Below are positions 6,154 to 13,750 of a stretch of 64,000 nt of DNA, piece after piece (the first letter of the stretch is position 1; each line of letters starts with the position of its first letter). The stretch covers positions 2,768,534-2,832,533 of the forward strand of contig NZ_AP018222.1 in NCBI RefSeq assembly GCF_002368035.1, read 5' to 3'. This stretch comes from Nostoc linckia NIES-25 (GTDB lineage: Bacteria > Cyanobacteriota > Cyanobacteriia > Cyanobacteriales > Nostocaceae). Position numbers and translations under genes: made by a program. The notes under the pieces are model-generated. The model made no database searches. It worked only from the letters and a program-made list of their open reading frames with translations, and was not told the origin of the DNA.

Positions 6154-8256
6154 TCAAGTAACACCAAAAACGATCGCTAAACCCAAAACAGCCCCAAAGA
6201 CAATCAAGGCATAGAATTGAGCGCGGCCGTTTTCTAGATATTTCAGACCTTCGCCGCTGACAAGAGTGAAGAAGCCTGTGAGGTTAACTGCACCATCGAC
6301 AACGCGGAAGTCAACTTCCATAACTTGTCTGGCTACGCGACGCAAGCCGAGGACAAAAACGCGATGGTAAATGTCATCAAAGTACCACTTATTGAGGGAT
6401 AGCTCGTAAAGTGGTTTGATTTTAGCAGCGATCGCCGCCGGGTCAATTTTACCTCGCAAGTACATTAACACAGCCAAGGTAATGCCCACCACGGAAATTG
6501 CCACTGAAGCACCCGCCATAATATAAAACTCTGTCGGGTCGAACTCGGCGGTTTTTTCTAGAACTTCCGAGAGGGTTTCGCTTGGTGGAAAGATAAACTC
6601 CTCGAAGTAATTGGCAAAGGGAGTTCCTAGCAAACCAATCAAAATCGAAGGCACTGCCAAAACTGCTAATGGCAGAGTCATTGTCCACGGCGACTCGTGG
6701 GGAGAATCGCTGTGATGTCCGTGGGAATCATGGGAGTGATGGTGGTCGCCAGTTGCCGCCAATTCTCCTTTTTTCATTGCCCCAGGGCCATAATTCGGAA
6801 CTGGTTCTTCTGACTCTAACTCTAGAACGATTGTCGCCGCCTTCTTGAGCTTTTCCTTGATTTTGTCGTCAGTCCCCCGGAATTTGCCTTCAAATGTCAT
6901 GAAATACATTCTGAACATATAGAAAGCAGTAATGCCGGCGGTTAGCCAGCCAATCAACCAGAGGAATGGGTTAGCCTGAAAAGCTTGTCCTAGAATTTCG
7001 TCTTTTGACCAGAACCCAGCAAAGGGGGGAATACCAGAAATTGCCAAGCAACCAATCAAAAAGGTAGTTGCTGTAACTGGCATATACTTCCGCAATCCGC
7101 CCATCATCCGCATATCTTGGGCTAAAGCTGGGTCGTGGCCGACGACACCTTCCATACCGTGAATTACTGAACCTGAACCCAAGAACAGCATCGCTTTGAA
7201 ATAGGCATGGGTCATCAGGTGGAATAGTCCAGCACTGTAAGAACCTATTCCCATTGCCATCACCATGTAACCGAGTTGGGAAATGGTGGAATAAGCCAAG
7301 CCTTTTTTGATGTCGTTTTGGGTAATGGCGATAGTTGCCCCCAAAAACGCCGTAAATGCCCCAGTAAAGGCAATAACCGTCATTGCTGCTGGGACATGTT
7401 CAAATACTGGGTACATCCGGGCTACGAGGAAAACACCCGCCGCCACCATTGTTGCCGCGTGAATCAAGGCAGAAATGGGGGTGGGGCCTTCCATTGCATC
7501 TGGTAGCCAGACGTGCAGAGGGAATTGGGCAGATTTCGCCACTGGGCCCAGGAAAACTAAAATCGCAAACAGGACAGCGAGAAAATTGCTGATAGAACCT
7601 GTTTCTACGAGTTGGGCGAGGCGATCGCCCATAATATTAAAATCAAAGCTTCCCGTTGCCCAGAACAGCCCTAAAATCCCCAACAAAAGACCAAAGTCGC
7701 CCACGCGGTTGGTTACAAATGCTTTTTGTGCGGCATCTGCGGCTGACTTGCGATCGTACCAAAAGCCGACCAGCAAGTAGGAACACATCCCGACAAGTTC
7801 CCAGAATATATAAATCTGTACTAGGTTGGGGCTAAGCACCAAACCTAACATTGAAGAGCCAAACAAACTGAGATAAGCATAAAACCGCACGTAACCGGGA
7901 TCGTGAGCCATGTAGCCATCGGTGTAAACCATGACTAACAAGGCTACTGTTGTCACGATCGTCAGCATTAGGGCTGTCAGGTGGTCAACAGTGTAGCCCA
8001 TGCTCAGGTGAAAATTGCCTGCCGCAGCCCATTCCAGGGTATGGGTATAAGCCGGATGTCCTTGAACTTGACTCCACAACAAGGCAAACGACAGCGCCAT
8101 AGCTGCTCCCATTAGGGAGATAATTACTACAGCATTCAACTGCCGCAGGCCGTTTGTTACCTGATTCAACGATATTAACCCTAGACCGACCAGCATTGCC
8201 CCGAAAAGAGGTAATACCGGAATCAGCCAGGCATACTGATAGATTACTTCCATCAC
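6154..8256 (-). CDS. ndhF: NAD(P)H-quinone oxidoreductase subunit 5 (NdhF1 type)
   Basis: This is the second large antiporter-like subunit of NDH-1L, homologous to NuoL. The 700-residue protein begins MMEVIYQYAWLIPVLPLFGA and includes the family segments ELVGMCSYLLVGFW and AQFPLHVWLPDAMEGPTPIS. It ends with long C-terminal helices that, in this family, run along the membrane arm. A histidine-rich loop (GDHHHSHDSHGHHSDSPHES) lies between two late helices. ndhD, commonly adjacent in cyanobacteria, lies 4 kb downstream because of an inserted accessory segment, so the two may no longer be co-transcribed. Confidence 0.96.
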   Translation of the reverse strand: MMEVIYQYAWLIPVLPLFGAMLVGLGLISLNQVTNGLRQLNAVVIISLMGAAMALSFALLWSQVQGHPAYTHTLEWAAAGNFHLSMGYTVDHLTALMLTIVTTVALLVMVYTDGYMAHDPGYVRFYAYLSLFGSSMLGLVLSPNLVQIYIFWELVGMCSYLLVGFWYDRKSAADAAQKAFVTNRVGDFGLLLGILGLFWATGSFDFNIMGDRLAQLVETGSISNFLAVLFAILVFLGPVAKSAQFPLHVWLPDAMEGPTPISALIHAATMVAAGVFLVARMYPVFEHVPAAMTVIAFTGAFTAFLGATIAITQNDIKKGLAYSTISQLGYMVMAMGIGSYSAGLFHLMTHAYFKAMLFLGSGSVIHGMEGVVGHDPALAQDMRMMGGLRKYMPVTATTFLIGCLAISGIPPFAGFWSKDEILGQAFQANPFLWLIGWLTAGITAFYMFRMYFMTFEGKFRGTDDKIKEKLKKAATIVLELESEEPVPNYGPGAMKKGELAATGDHHHSHDSHGHHSDSPHESPWTMTLPLAVLAVPSILIGLLGTPFANYFEEFIFPPSETLSEVLEKTAEFDPTEFYIMAGASVAISVVGITLAVLMYLRGKIDPAAIAAKIKPLYELSLNKWYFDDIYHRVFVLGLRRVARQVMEVDFRVVDGAVNLTGFFTLVSGEGLKYLENGRAQFYALIVFGAVLGLAIVFGVT

Positions 8257-8336
8257 TGACGCCTACTTTTAGAATTCTTGACTAGCGTGTCGGAACTGTT
8301 AACAATTGTGACACACACCCTTTAGGATAAAATAAC

Positions 8337-8360
8337 CCACCCAAGGCTTATTGGGTGGGG
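8337..8360 (-). terminator. Perfect hairpin between trxC-like gene and ndhF
   Basis: CCCACCCAA pairs with TTGGGTGGG across a six-base loop. On the minus strand it is followed by TTATTTT. It lies downstream of the thioredoxin gene and upstream of ndhF, so it probably separates their transcripts. Confidence 0.55.
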
Positions 8361-8385
8361 TATTAAGCATGGTTTTAGATTTGGA

Positions 8386-8540
8386 CATAGGGCATGGGGC
8401 ATAGGGCATAGGGCATTGGGTATTGGACAAAACCCTTTGGGTAGGGAAAAGGGGAAAGGGGAAAGGGAAAAGGAGGGATCTTGCCTTTGCCCTTTCCCCT
8501 TTCCCCCTTACCCCTTACCCCTTACCCTTTGCCCCATGCC
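8386..8540. repeat. STRR-like and palindromic repeat block
   Basis: Heptamer-like units (GGGCATA, GGGCATG, GGGTATT) are followed by GGGAAAAGG units and their pyrimidine complement CCCTTTCCCC. The block fills the gap between the thioredoxin gene and ndhF and can fold on itself. Confidence 0.75.
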
Positions 8541-8549
8541 CTATACTCA

Positions 8550-8936
8550 TCAAGCTGACCAGTACTCTAAGTCAGCGGTTTTAGAACCCTTGTAGATTTT
8601 AGGGCAACTAGTGTAGCTGACTTTGATGTCTTCTAACGCCAGACGTAAATCTTCTCGGCTGCGAAAACCTTCTAAACGGTGTCGAATACTGCCATTTTGA
8701 ATCAAAAGTAAAGTCGGCAGTGACTTGAGCCTATAAGTTGTAGACAATTTAAAATTTTGATCGGCGTTAACCACCACCAATTTAATTTCCTCACCGCATT
8801 GGGCTTGAAATTGCAATAAAAGTGGGTGGATAATCCGACACAACCCACACCAAGGGGCTTCAAAATTAACTAAAACAGGAATTGGAGATTCTAAAACTTC
8901 TTGAGTAAATGTCCGCTCACTAACCGACAACACCAT
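8550..8936 (-). CDS. trxC: Thioredoxin with atypical WCGLC active site (TrxC type)
   Basis: The 128-residue protein has the thioredoxin fold: VLVNFEAPWCGLC with cysteines 30 and 33, and the cis-proline loop SLPTLLLI (P74). The usual active site is WCGPC. The leucine in place of proline is known from the TrxC class of cyanobacteria, which is poorly understood and has weak activity in standard assays. The C-terminal tail beyond residue 108 has an extra cysteine (YTSCPKIY) that could form another disulfide. It is transcribed towards ndhF but separated from it by a hairpin and a repeat block. Confidence 0.88.
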   Translation of the reverse strand: MVLSVSERTFTQEVLESPIPVLVNFEAPWCGLCRIIHPLLLQFQAQCGEEIKLVVVNADQNFKLSTTYRLKSLPTLLLIQNGSIRHRLEGFRSREDLRLALEDIKVSYTSCPKIYKGSKTADLEYWSA

Positions 8937-9581
8937 GACGCCTCTTGGATTATAGGGTTTTTATATCAAACTAGCTATTTGCAATGAATTCAGTAGTGCT
9001 GGATTTCGAGTCCTGAGGAGCCACTGCGGTCATTTGGTCTCCAAATGTGGAGCCAGTGGCGTTGCTGAGTGGAATTCCATACTAAATTGTTTTTGTTTAC
9101 GACTCAAGTGGGGGCTGGGGACTACTTGCCAAGCAATGAATAATATTGTGATTTTTTTGACACAGTATTTAATATTCATTGCTTGGCGCAGGTTCAGTGA
9201 AGGATTATCAAACCGATAGATTGCGTTGGAAAAGGCCGCCGTAGGCATCGCTGCTGTAAGGACACAAATTCCAAGACTAAAGAGCGATCTAGATATAACT
9301 TAGTAGGTTTATGTGTCTGCGATTGAAAAGTTGGCACAACTTTTAAGGTGGCTTTTTTGGATGTTCAATTATCCACTGCCTTTGCTGTTTGGGAATTGAG
9401 ACTAATCGGTCATTTACTCCCCAGATTGGCAACCGACGGACACCTACCGATATCAAATTTCGAGTTGACTGAATGTACCCCCACTGAATAAATGTTTGAA
9501 TTTATCGTACATTGATTCGGGGGCAATTGATAAGCTGAAATTTTCATCGACTTGGAATTTTATGTTGACACTGGGGATCGA
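8937..9581. other. Gene-free stretch upstream of trxC-like gene
   Basis: The open frames here lack family features and are judged to be noise. The stretch contains a hairpin around 9024-9062, the inverted repeat at 9128-9187, and the repeat AGGCCGCCGTAGGCATCGCT near 9233-9252, the same kind of repeat as the one inside the gene at 13751. Confidence 0.5.
9128..9187. repeat. 60-bp inverted repeat
   Basis: GCCAAGCAATGAAT (9128-9141) is the exact reverse complement of 9174-9187. The loop holds a partly complementary AATATTGTG/CACAGTATT pair, extending the stem. Confidence 0.7.
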
Positions 9582-10304
9582 TTAAAATTCCCATTTTATC
9601 GTACCAGTTGCTTCCAGCAATAGAGGGTGCGACCACCAAAGCAAAGCCACAAAAATCGCAACTCCTAAATAAGCAGGGCGGAGAAATTCCTGCCATTTGA
9701 TAGATTGACGGCCGTCGAGAATTGCTTTAAAGGGAATAATTGAAGTCCGCTGTTTGGCCATTTCAAAAGCTGACCCATAGCGCAAGCTCAAACGGCGATC
9801 GCCATGCCAAACCCCAAACAAGTGATGCAATACCAAGCCAATGGAGGTCACAAGGGTAAAAGTAGTACCCAGCCAGAGAGTGTGGGCAATACACCAAATT
9901 ATTTGTCCTACCATCTGGGGGTGACGAGTAACCCGAATAATTCCTGTTTCGTAGAGATGAACTTCAGGCTTTTGAATCGCTGCAATTTCTAGTAGATTGA
10001 AGGTAGCGGGATACAAAAACAAAAATGAGATTGCTGACAGCAGCCAAACAACTTCTCGCACTAGAGGCACACCCTGTACCTGCCAAAGTTGCAAACCATC
10101 ATAGCGATGCCGAAAAAAGTAAATAATTAAGATCGCAGCCAATGGTAGGCTGACTAATGCAAAAAGAATACGATAAAGCCTCGGCCCAATGTATTTTTCT
10201 GCCCAAGGGCGCAAAGCAGCGCCTCCACTGTGAGCGATCGCAAAAACTATTTCTAACCCCAGTATGACAAAATGACTGGGTGTCAACCAAGAAATCGGCA
10301 TCAT
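9582..10304 (-). CDS. NnrU family membrane protein (possible 15-cis-zeta-carotene isomerase, Z-ISO)
   Basis: The protein of about 240 residues has six or seven hydrophobic helices and the NnrU-type motifs IAHSGGAALRP, RHPQMVGQIIWCIAHTLWLG and LHHLFGVWHGDRRL, rich in conserved histidines. Plant and cyanobacterial members of this family include Z-ISO, a heme-dependent isomerase of carotenoid synthesis, so that is a plausible role; the older name refers to denitrification. The start at MMPISWLTPSHF is preferred because the longer frame adds an unlikely hydrophobic leader. It is divergent from the rbcR-like gene, sharing an upstream region of about 210 bases. Confidence 0.8.
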   Translation of the reverse strand: MMPISWLTPSHFVILGLEIVFAIAHSGGAALRPWAEKYIGPRLYRILFALVSLPLAAILIIYFFRHRYDGLQLWQVQGVPLVREVVWLLSAISFLFLYPATFNLLEIAAIQKPEVHLYETGIIRVTRHPQMVGQIIWCIAHTLWLGTTFTLVTSIGLVLHHLFGVWHGDRRLSLRYGSAFEMAKQRTSIIPFKAILDGRQSIKWQEFLRPAYLGVAIFVALLWWSHPLLLEATGTIKWEF

Positions 10305-10517
10305 AATACACGGGTGAAGTAATTTAAAGAAAACTGAATTCAGTACAACCAATACCACAAAGTATTCAAAAGGGGACTTTAGTCAACATGTTGTGCTACT
10401 GTCTTTTTCGAGTCAAGCCGTCAAGTTTAAGATGCAACAAATCACGCACAGCCAATTGTTGGCAAAGGTGAAAAGTTGTGTATATCCGCTCCTTTCAAAG
10501 TTTGTGGGTTGAGCCTT

Positions 10518-11531
10518 ATGTCTGACCTTCCTTTCACTTTAGATCAGTTACGTATTCTCAAAGCGATCGCTGTAGAAGGGAGCTTCAAGCGCGCTGCTGA
10601 TAGTCTCTATGTCTCCCAACCTGCCGTTAGTTTGCAAGTGCAAAACCTCGAACGGCAGCTCGATGTCCCTTTATTCGACCGTGGAGGACGACGCGCACAG
10701 TTAACCGAAGCTGGGCATTTACTTTTAAGCTACGGCGAAAAAATCCTCAGTCTGTGTCAGGAAACCTGCCGCGCCATTGAGGATTTGCAAAATCTCCAAG
10801 GCGGCACTTTAATTGTCGGTGCTTCTCAAACCACCGGCACTTATCTTTTGCCCAGAATGATCGGTATGTTCCGCCAAAGATATCCAGATGTAGCAGTGCA
10901 ATTGCACGTCCACTCTACTCGACGGACTGCTTGGAGTGTCGCTAACGGACAAGTCGATCTCGCCATCATTGGTGGTGAGATTCCCGGCGAACTAGCAGAA
11001 TCTTTGGAAGTTATTCCTTACGCTGAAGATGAACTAGCGCTGATTTTACCCGTCTTTCATCCCCTAGCCAAACTTGAAAAAATCCAAAAAGAAGACCTAT
11101 ATAAATTACAATTCATTGCTTTAGATTCCCAATCAACAATCCGCAAAGTAATTGACCAAGTGTTAGCACGTTGTGAAATTGATACCAGGCGTTTTAAAGT
11201 TGAAATGGAACTCAATTCCATTGAAGCCATTAAAAATGCTGTGCAATCTGGTTTAGGAGCTGCATTTGTCTCCACTAGCGCCATCGCTAAGGAACTGCAA
11301 ATGGGCGTTCTTCACTGCGGCAACATTGAAAACGTCGTTGTCAAACGAACCTTATGGCTGATTTTTAATCCCAACCGCTATAGATCCAAAGCGGCAGAAG
11401 CCTTTAGCCAAGAAATTCTGCCCCAGTTCGCTAACCCTGGATGGAACCAAGATGTGTTAACATTGGCACAAAAAAACATAGTTCTAACTACATTGGATAT
11501 AGCAACGCCCACCTCCCTTGGCGAAGACTAA
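10518..11531 (+). CDS. rbcR: LysR-type regulator, RbcR/Ycf30 type
   Basis: The protein begins MSDLPFTLDQLRILKAIAVEG. A LysR helix-turn-helix follows (SFKRAADSLYVSQPAVSLQVQNLE, in parts), then a linker helix and a two-lobe effector domain with LIVGASQTTGTYLLPRMI and SGLGAAFVSTSAI. The sequence resembles the cyanobacterial and plastid RbcR/Ycf30 regulator of Calvin-cycle and inorganic-carbon genes. The ATG at 10518 fits that family start; the 14 extra upstream residues do not. Its location near ndhF/ndhD and NnrU is a setting I recall from other Nostocales. The effector and targets are not visible here. Confidence 0.85.
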   Translation: MSDLPFTLDQLRILKAIAVEGSFKRAADSLYVSQPAVSLQVQNLERQLDVPLFDRGGRRAQLTEAGHLLLSYGEKILSLCQETCRAIEDLQNLQGGTLIVGASQTTGTYLLPRMIGMFRQRYPDVAVQLHVHSTRRTAWSVANGQVDLAIIGGEIPGELAESLEVIPYAEDELALILPVFHPLAKLEKIQKEDLYKLQFIALDSQSTIRKVIDQVLARCEIDTRRFKVEMELNSIEAIKNAVQSGLGAAFVSTSAIAKELQMGVLHCGNIENVVVKRTLWLIFNPNRYRSKAAEAFSQEILPQFANPGWNQDVLTLAQKNIVLTTLDIATPTSLGED

Positions 11532-11887
11532 AATCTGGTCATTAGTCCTTACCTTGACCTATAGGACGCTTATTTGCGAAACGCTGTGCGAAGGCGTAGC
11601 TTGCTTCGACCCAGGAGTACGAAAAGCCGCCCTTCCAGCGTCCACGTCATTTGTTTTTTGTCAATGACCAAGTAATTCGTAATACTCGCCTTTGGCGAGA
11701 AGCAAGCTACGTAATTCGCGATCGTTACCCCAAGTGCTGTAGACAAGCTAGGGATTTGACATAAAGAAAAATTTTCCTGTTCTTGATAAAGAAATTTAGT
11801 TTCTCTGTAACCCGAACTAGTTAGGAATTACGTTAGCGTAGCCCATTATCAATTACGAATTATTTTGACTAATGACTAATCACGAAA
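11532..11887. other. Repeat-rich gap
   Basis: No gene is supported. The stretch holds fragments of the dispersed GCGAAGGCGTAGCTTGCTTC and CGCCTTTGGCGAGAAGCAAG repeats, and a HIP1-like CGCGATCG. Confidence 0.5.
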
Positions 11888-13279
11888 ATGGAAGTTTACT
11901 GTACTCGCCCACGTTGCCCGCGTCCACAAAACTATTTTGCTGATTTAGATGATATTACAACGCTGAAAACAACGCAGCAGAAGTACTGTATTAGTTGTGG
12001 TATGCCGTTGTTGCTTGATGGTCGATATGTGACCGTGAAGTTATTGGGAAGAGGTGGATTTGGAGCAGCATTTTTGGCACGCGATCGCCGAATTCCCGGA
12101 ATGCGTCAATGCGTTGTGAAGCAATTTCAACCAGCGGGAAATTTAACTTCAACTCAGCTGCAACAAGCACAGCTGATGTTTGAGAGAGAAGCAGAAGTTT
12201 TAGCGCAAATAGGCAACGAACACGAGCAAATTCCCGATCTATTTGCCTTTTTTCCAGTGATAGTTAATAGCTTGCAATCAGGACAGCAAGACCAATTTTT
12301 TTACTTAGTACAAGAATATATTGATGGACAAAACTTAGAAGAAGAATTAACTCAACAGGGGCAATTTTCTGAACAAAAAGTCTTAGAAGTATTGCAAGAA
12401 ATTCTGAAGATACTTAAGTTTGTTCACGAGAGAGGCATTATCCACAGAGACATCAAACCATCTAACATCATGCGTCGTCGTGATGGAAAACTCTTCTTGC
12501 TAGATTTTGGTGCAGTCAAGCAAGTAGCAAATGTGGCATCAGGCGCAGCGTCTTCCACAGGAATTTATTCTATGGGATTTGCACCACCAGAACAAATGAC
12601 TGGGGGTCAAGTATTCCCATCTACGGATTTATACGCCTTGGCTGTCACTGTGATTACGTTGTTGACAGATAAAGAAGCAACTCAACTTTTTGATGCCTAT
12701 AGCAACCAATGGAAATGGCGAGGGCAAGTGAATCTCAACCCTCGCCTTAGTAATGTTTTAGACAAGATGCTTCTACCTGCTGCCAATCAACGCTTTCAAT
12801 CAGCTCAAGAAGTCCTAGACGCGCTTAAATCGCGATCTTTAGCCTCAACACAGATTAATTCACCCTCTGTAACGCCCCAATCACCTCAAAGCCCTAGCCC
12901 TCCCGTTCCCCGTACTCCAGTAACTCAACCGATGTTTTCAACATTGGAATTATTAGGTGGGGCAGCTTTTAGTGGATTTGAGGGTGCATTAATAGCGATC
13001 GCCCTCTTCAGTTTAGTAAAATCACCAATCATCACTTTAATTGTTGCATCGGTTATTTTGGGGATGCTGATATTTGCCCAAACCAGACGCTGGATTGAAA
13101 AGTTTGATTTATTAATTATTCCGGCAATTACTTTTGCTATTATTTTTTTTCTACCCTTTTTACAAGGCGGTCTTGATATTCAGTCAGTAGTTCTTTTAGC
13201 AGTTGCAGCTAGTTTAGTCGCCATTTCACTAACAGCTGTATTTCGACTTATTTATAAATTACTATCTCTCATACTTTAA
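11888..13279 (+). CDS. Membrane-anchored Ser/Thr protein kinase with N-terminal zinc ribbon
   Basis: Residues 1-40 carry CTRPRCP and CISCG cysteine pairs, likely a zinc ribbon. A Hanks-type kinase follows: glycine loop LGRGGFGAAFLA near residue 54, catalytic lysine in CVVKQF, HRDIKPSN near 186, DFGAVKQ, and APPEQMTGG in place of the usual APE. All key catalytic residues are present, so it should be active. After a proline/serine linker (SPSVTPQSPQSPSPPVPR) come about four hydrophobic helices. The kinase would thus face the cytoplasm from a C-terminal membrane anchor. Substrate unknown. Confidence 0.9.
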   Translation: MEVYCTRPRCPRPQNYFADLDDITTLKTTQQKYCISCGMPLLLDGRYVTVKLLGRGGFGAAFLARDRRIPGMRQCVVKQFQPAGNLTSTQLQQAQLMFEREAEVLAQIGNEHEQIPDLFAFFPVIVNSLQSGQQDQFFYLVQEYIDGQNLEEELTQQGQFSEQKVLEVLQEILKILKFVHERGIIHRDIKPSNIMRRRDGKLFLLDFGAVKQVANVASGAASSTGIYSMGFAPPEQMTGGQVFPSTDLYALAVTVITLLTDKEATQLFDAYSNQWKWRGQVNLNPRLSNVLDKMLLPAANQRFQSAQEVLDALKSRSLASTQINSPSVTPQSPQSPSPPVPRTPVTQPMFSTLELLGGAAFSGFEGALIAIALFSLVKSPIITLIVASVILGMLIFAQTRRWIEKFDLLIIPAITFAIIFFLPFLQGGLDIQSVVLLAVAASLVAISLTAVFRLIYKLLSLIL

Positions 13280-13363
13280 AAAACTCTTGGTGCTAAGCCC
13301 TAACTTATGTCTCAGAAAACAGAATAAGAGGCTATTTATAAAGTAAAAATAAAATTATTGTAG

Positions 13364-13468
13364 TAGCGTGACAAGGCTAAAATAGTGCATTAGGGAATGG
13401 GCTTTGAACTTTATCAATTCGATGTTTTTACTGCTAATCTATTGCAACATTTTAGTCTTGTCACGCTA
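13364..13468. repeat. Palindromic element with TAGCGTGACAAGGCTAAAAT ends
   Basis: The left end TAGCGTGACAAGGCTAAAAT and the right end ATTTTAGTCTTGTCACGCTA are inverted copies with one mismatch, about 105 bases overall. It has no coding capacity. Related ends occur at about 26280-26410 and 51650-51815. Confidence 0.75.
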
Positions 13469-13583
13469 GTAGGGTGTGTTAGGCGCGTATTTTGAGATTA
13501 TTTGTCACGAAAAATATGAGATAAGCGCCTAACGCACCGCTATATCAGACGGTGCGTTAGGCTAAAGCCGTAACACACCCTAC
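13469..13583. repeat. Palindromic element with GTAGGGTGTGTT ends
   Basis: GTAGGGTGTGTT (13469-13480) matches the inverse of AACACACCCTAC (13572-13583). Inside are GCGCCTAACGCACC and GGTGCGTTAGGC, which pair with each other. It abuts the preceding palindrome. A fragment of the same family is at about 40755-40790. Confidence 0.75.
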
Positions 13584-13601
13584 TTAAGATTTATTTTATA
13601 A

Positions 13602-13712
13602 ATGATCTCTAATCAAACAGATCGACAAGCCGGAGAAAGTTATGCAAACTGGTTGCTGACATCTCAAGGTCAAGAAGTGATTGAAAAGGCTGGATTTGTC
13701 AGAATAAAATAA
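13602..13712 (+). pseudogene. C-terminal remnant of a phosphate-type ABC substrate-binding protein
   Basis: The 36-residue frame reads QAGESYANWLLTSQGQEVIE and then KAGFVRIK to a stop. This is the typical end of PstS-like binding proteins (a 'LLTxQGQ...I.KAGFVPI' helix). The rest of the protein is absent, because a palindromic repeat lies directly upstream. It could be the scar of a larger gene removed or interrupted there. Confidence 0.55.
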
Positions 13713-13750
13713 TTATCTTCAAAATTCACTTACCCATGCCCCATGCCCAA

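Noticed and set aside
7276..7780. Plus-strand open frames opposite ndhF
   Set aside because: They are antisense shadows of a clear ndhF frame and have no family features.
9034..9219. Small genes on either strand upstream of the thioredoxin gene
   Set aside because: Both frames run through an inverted repeat and lack a ribosome site and recognisable motifs.
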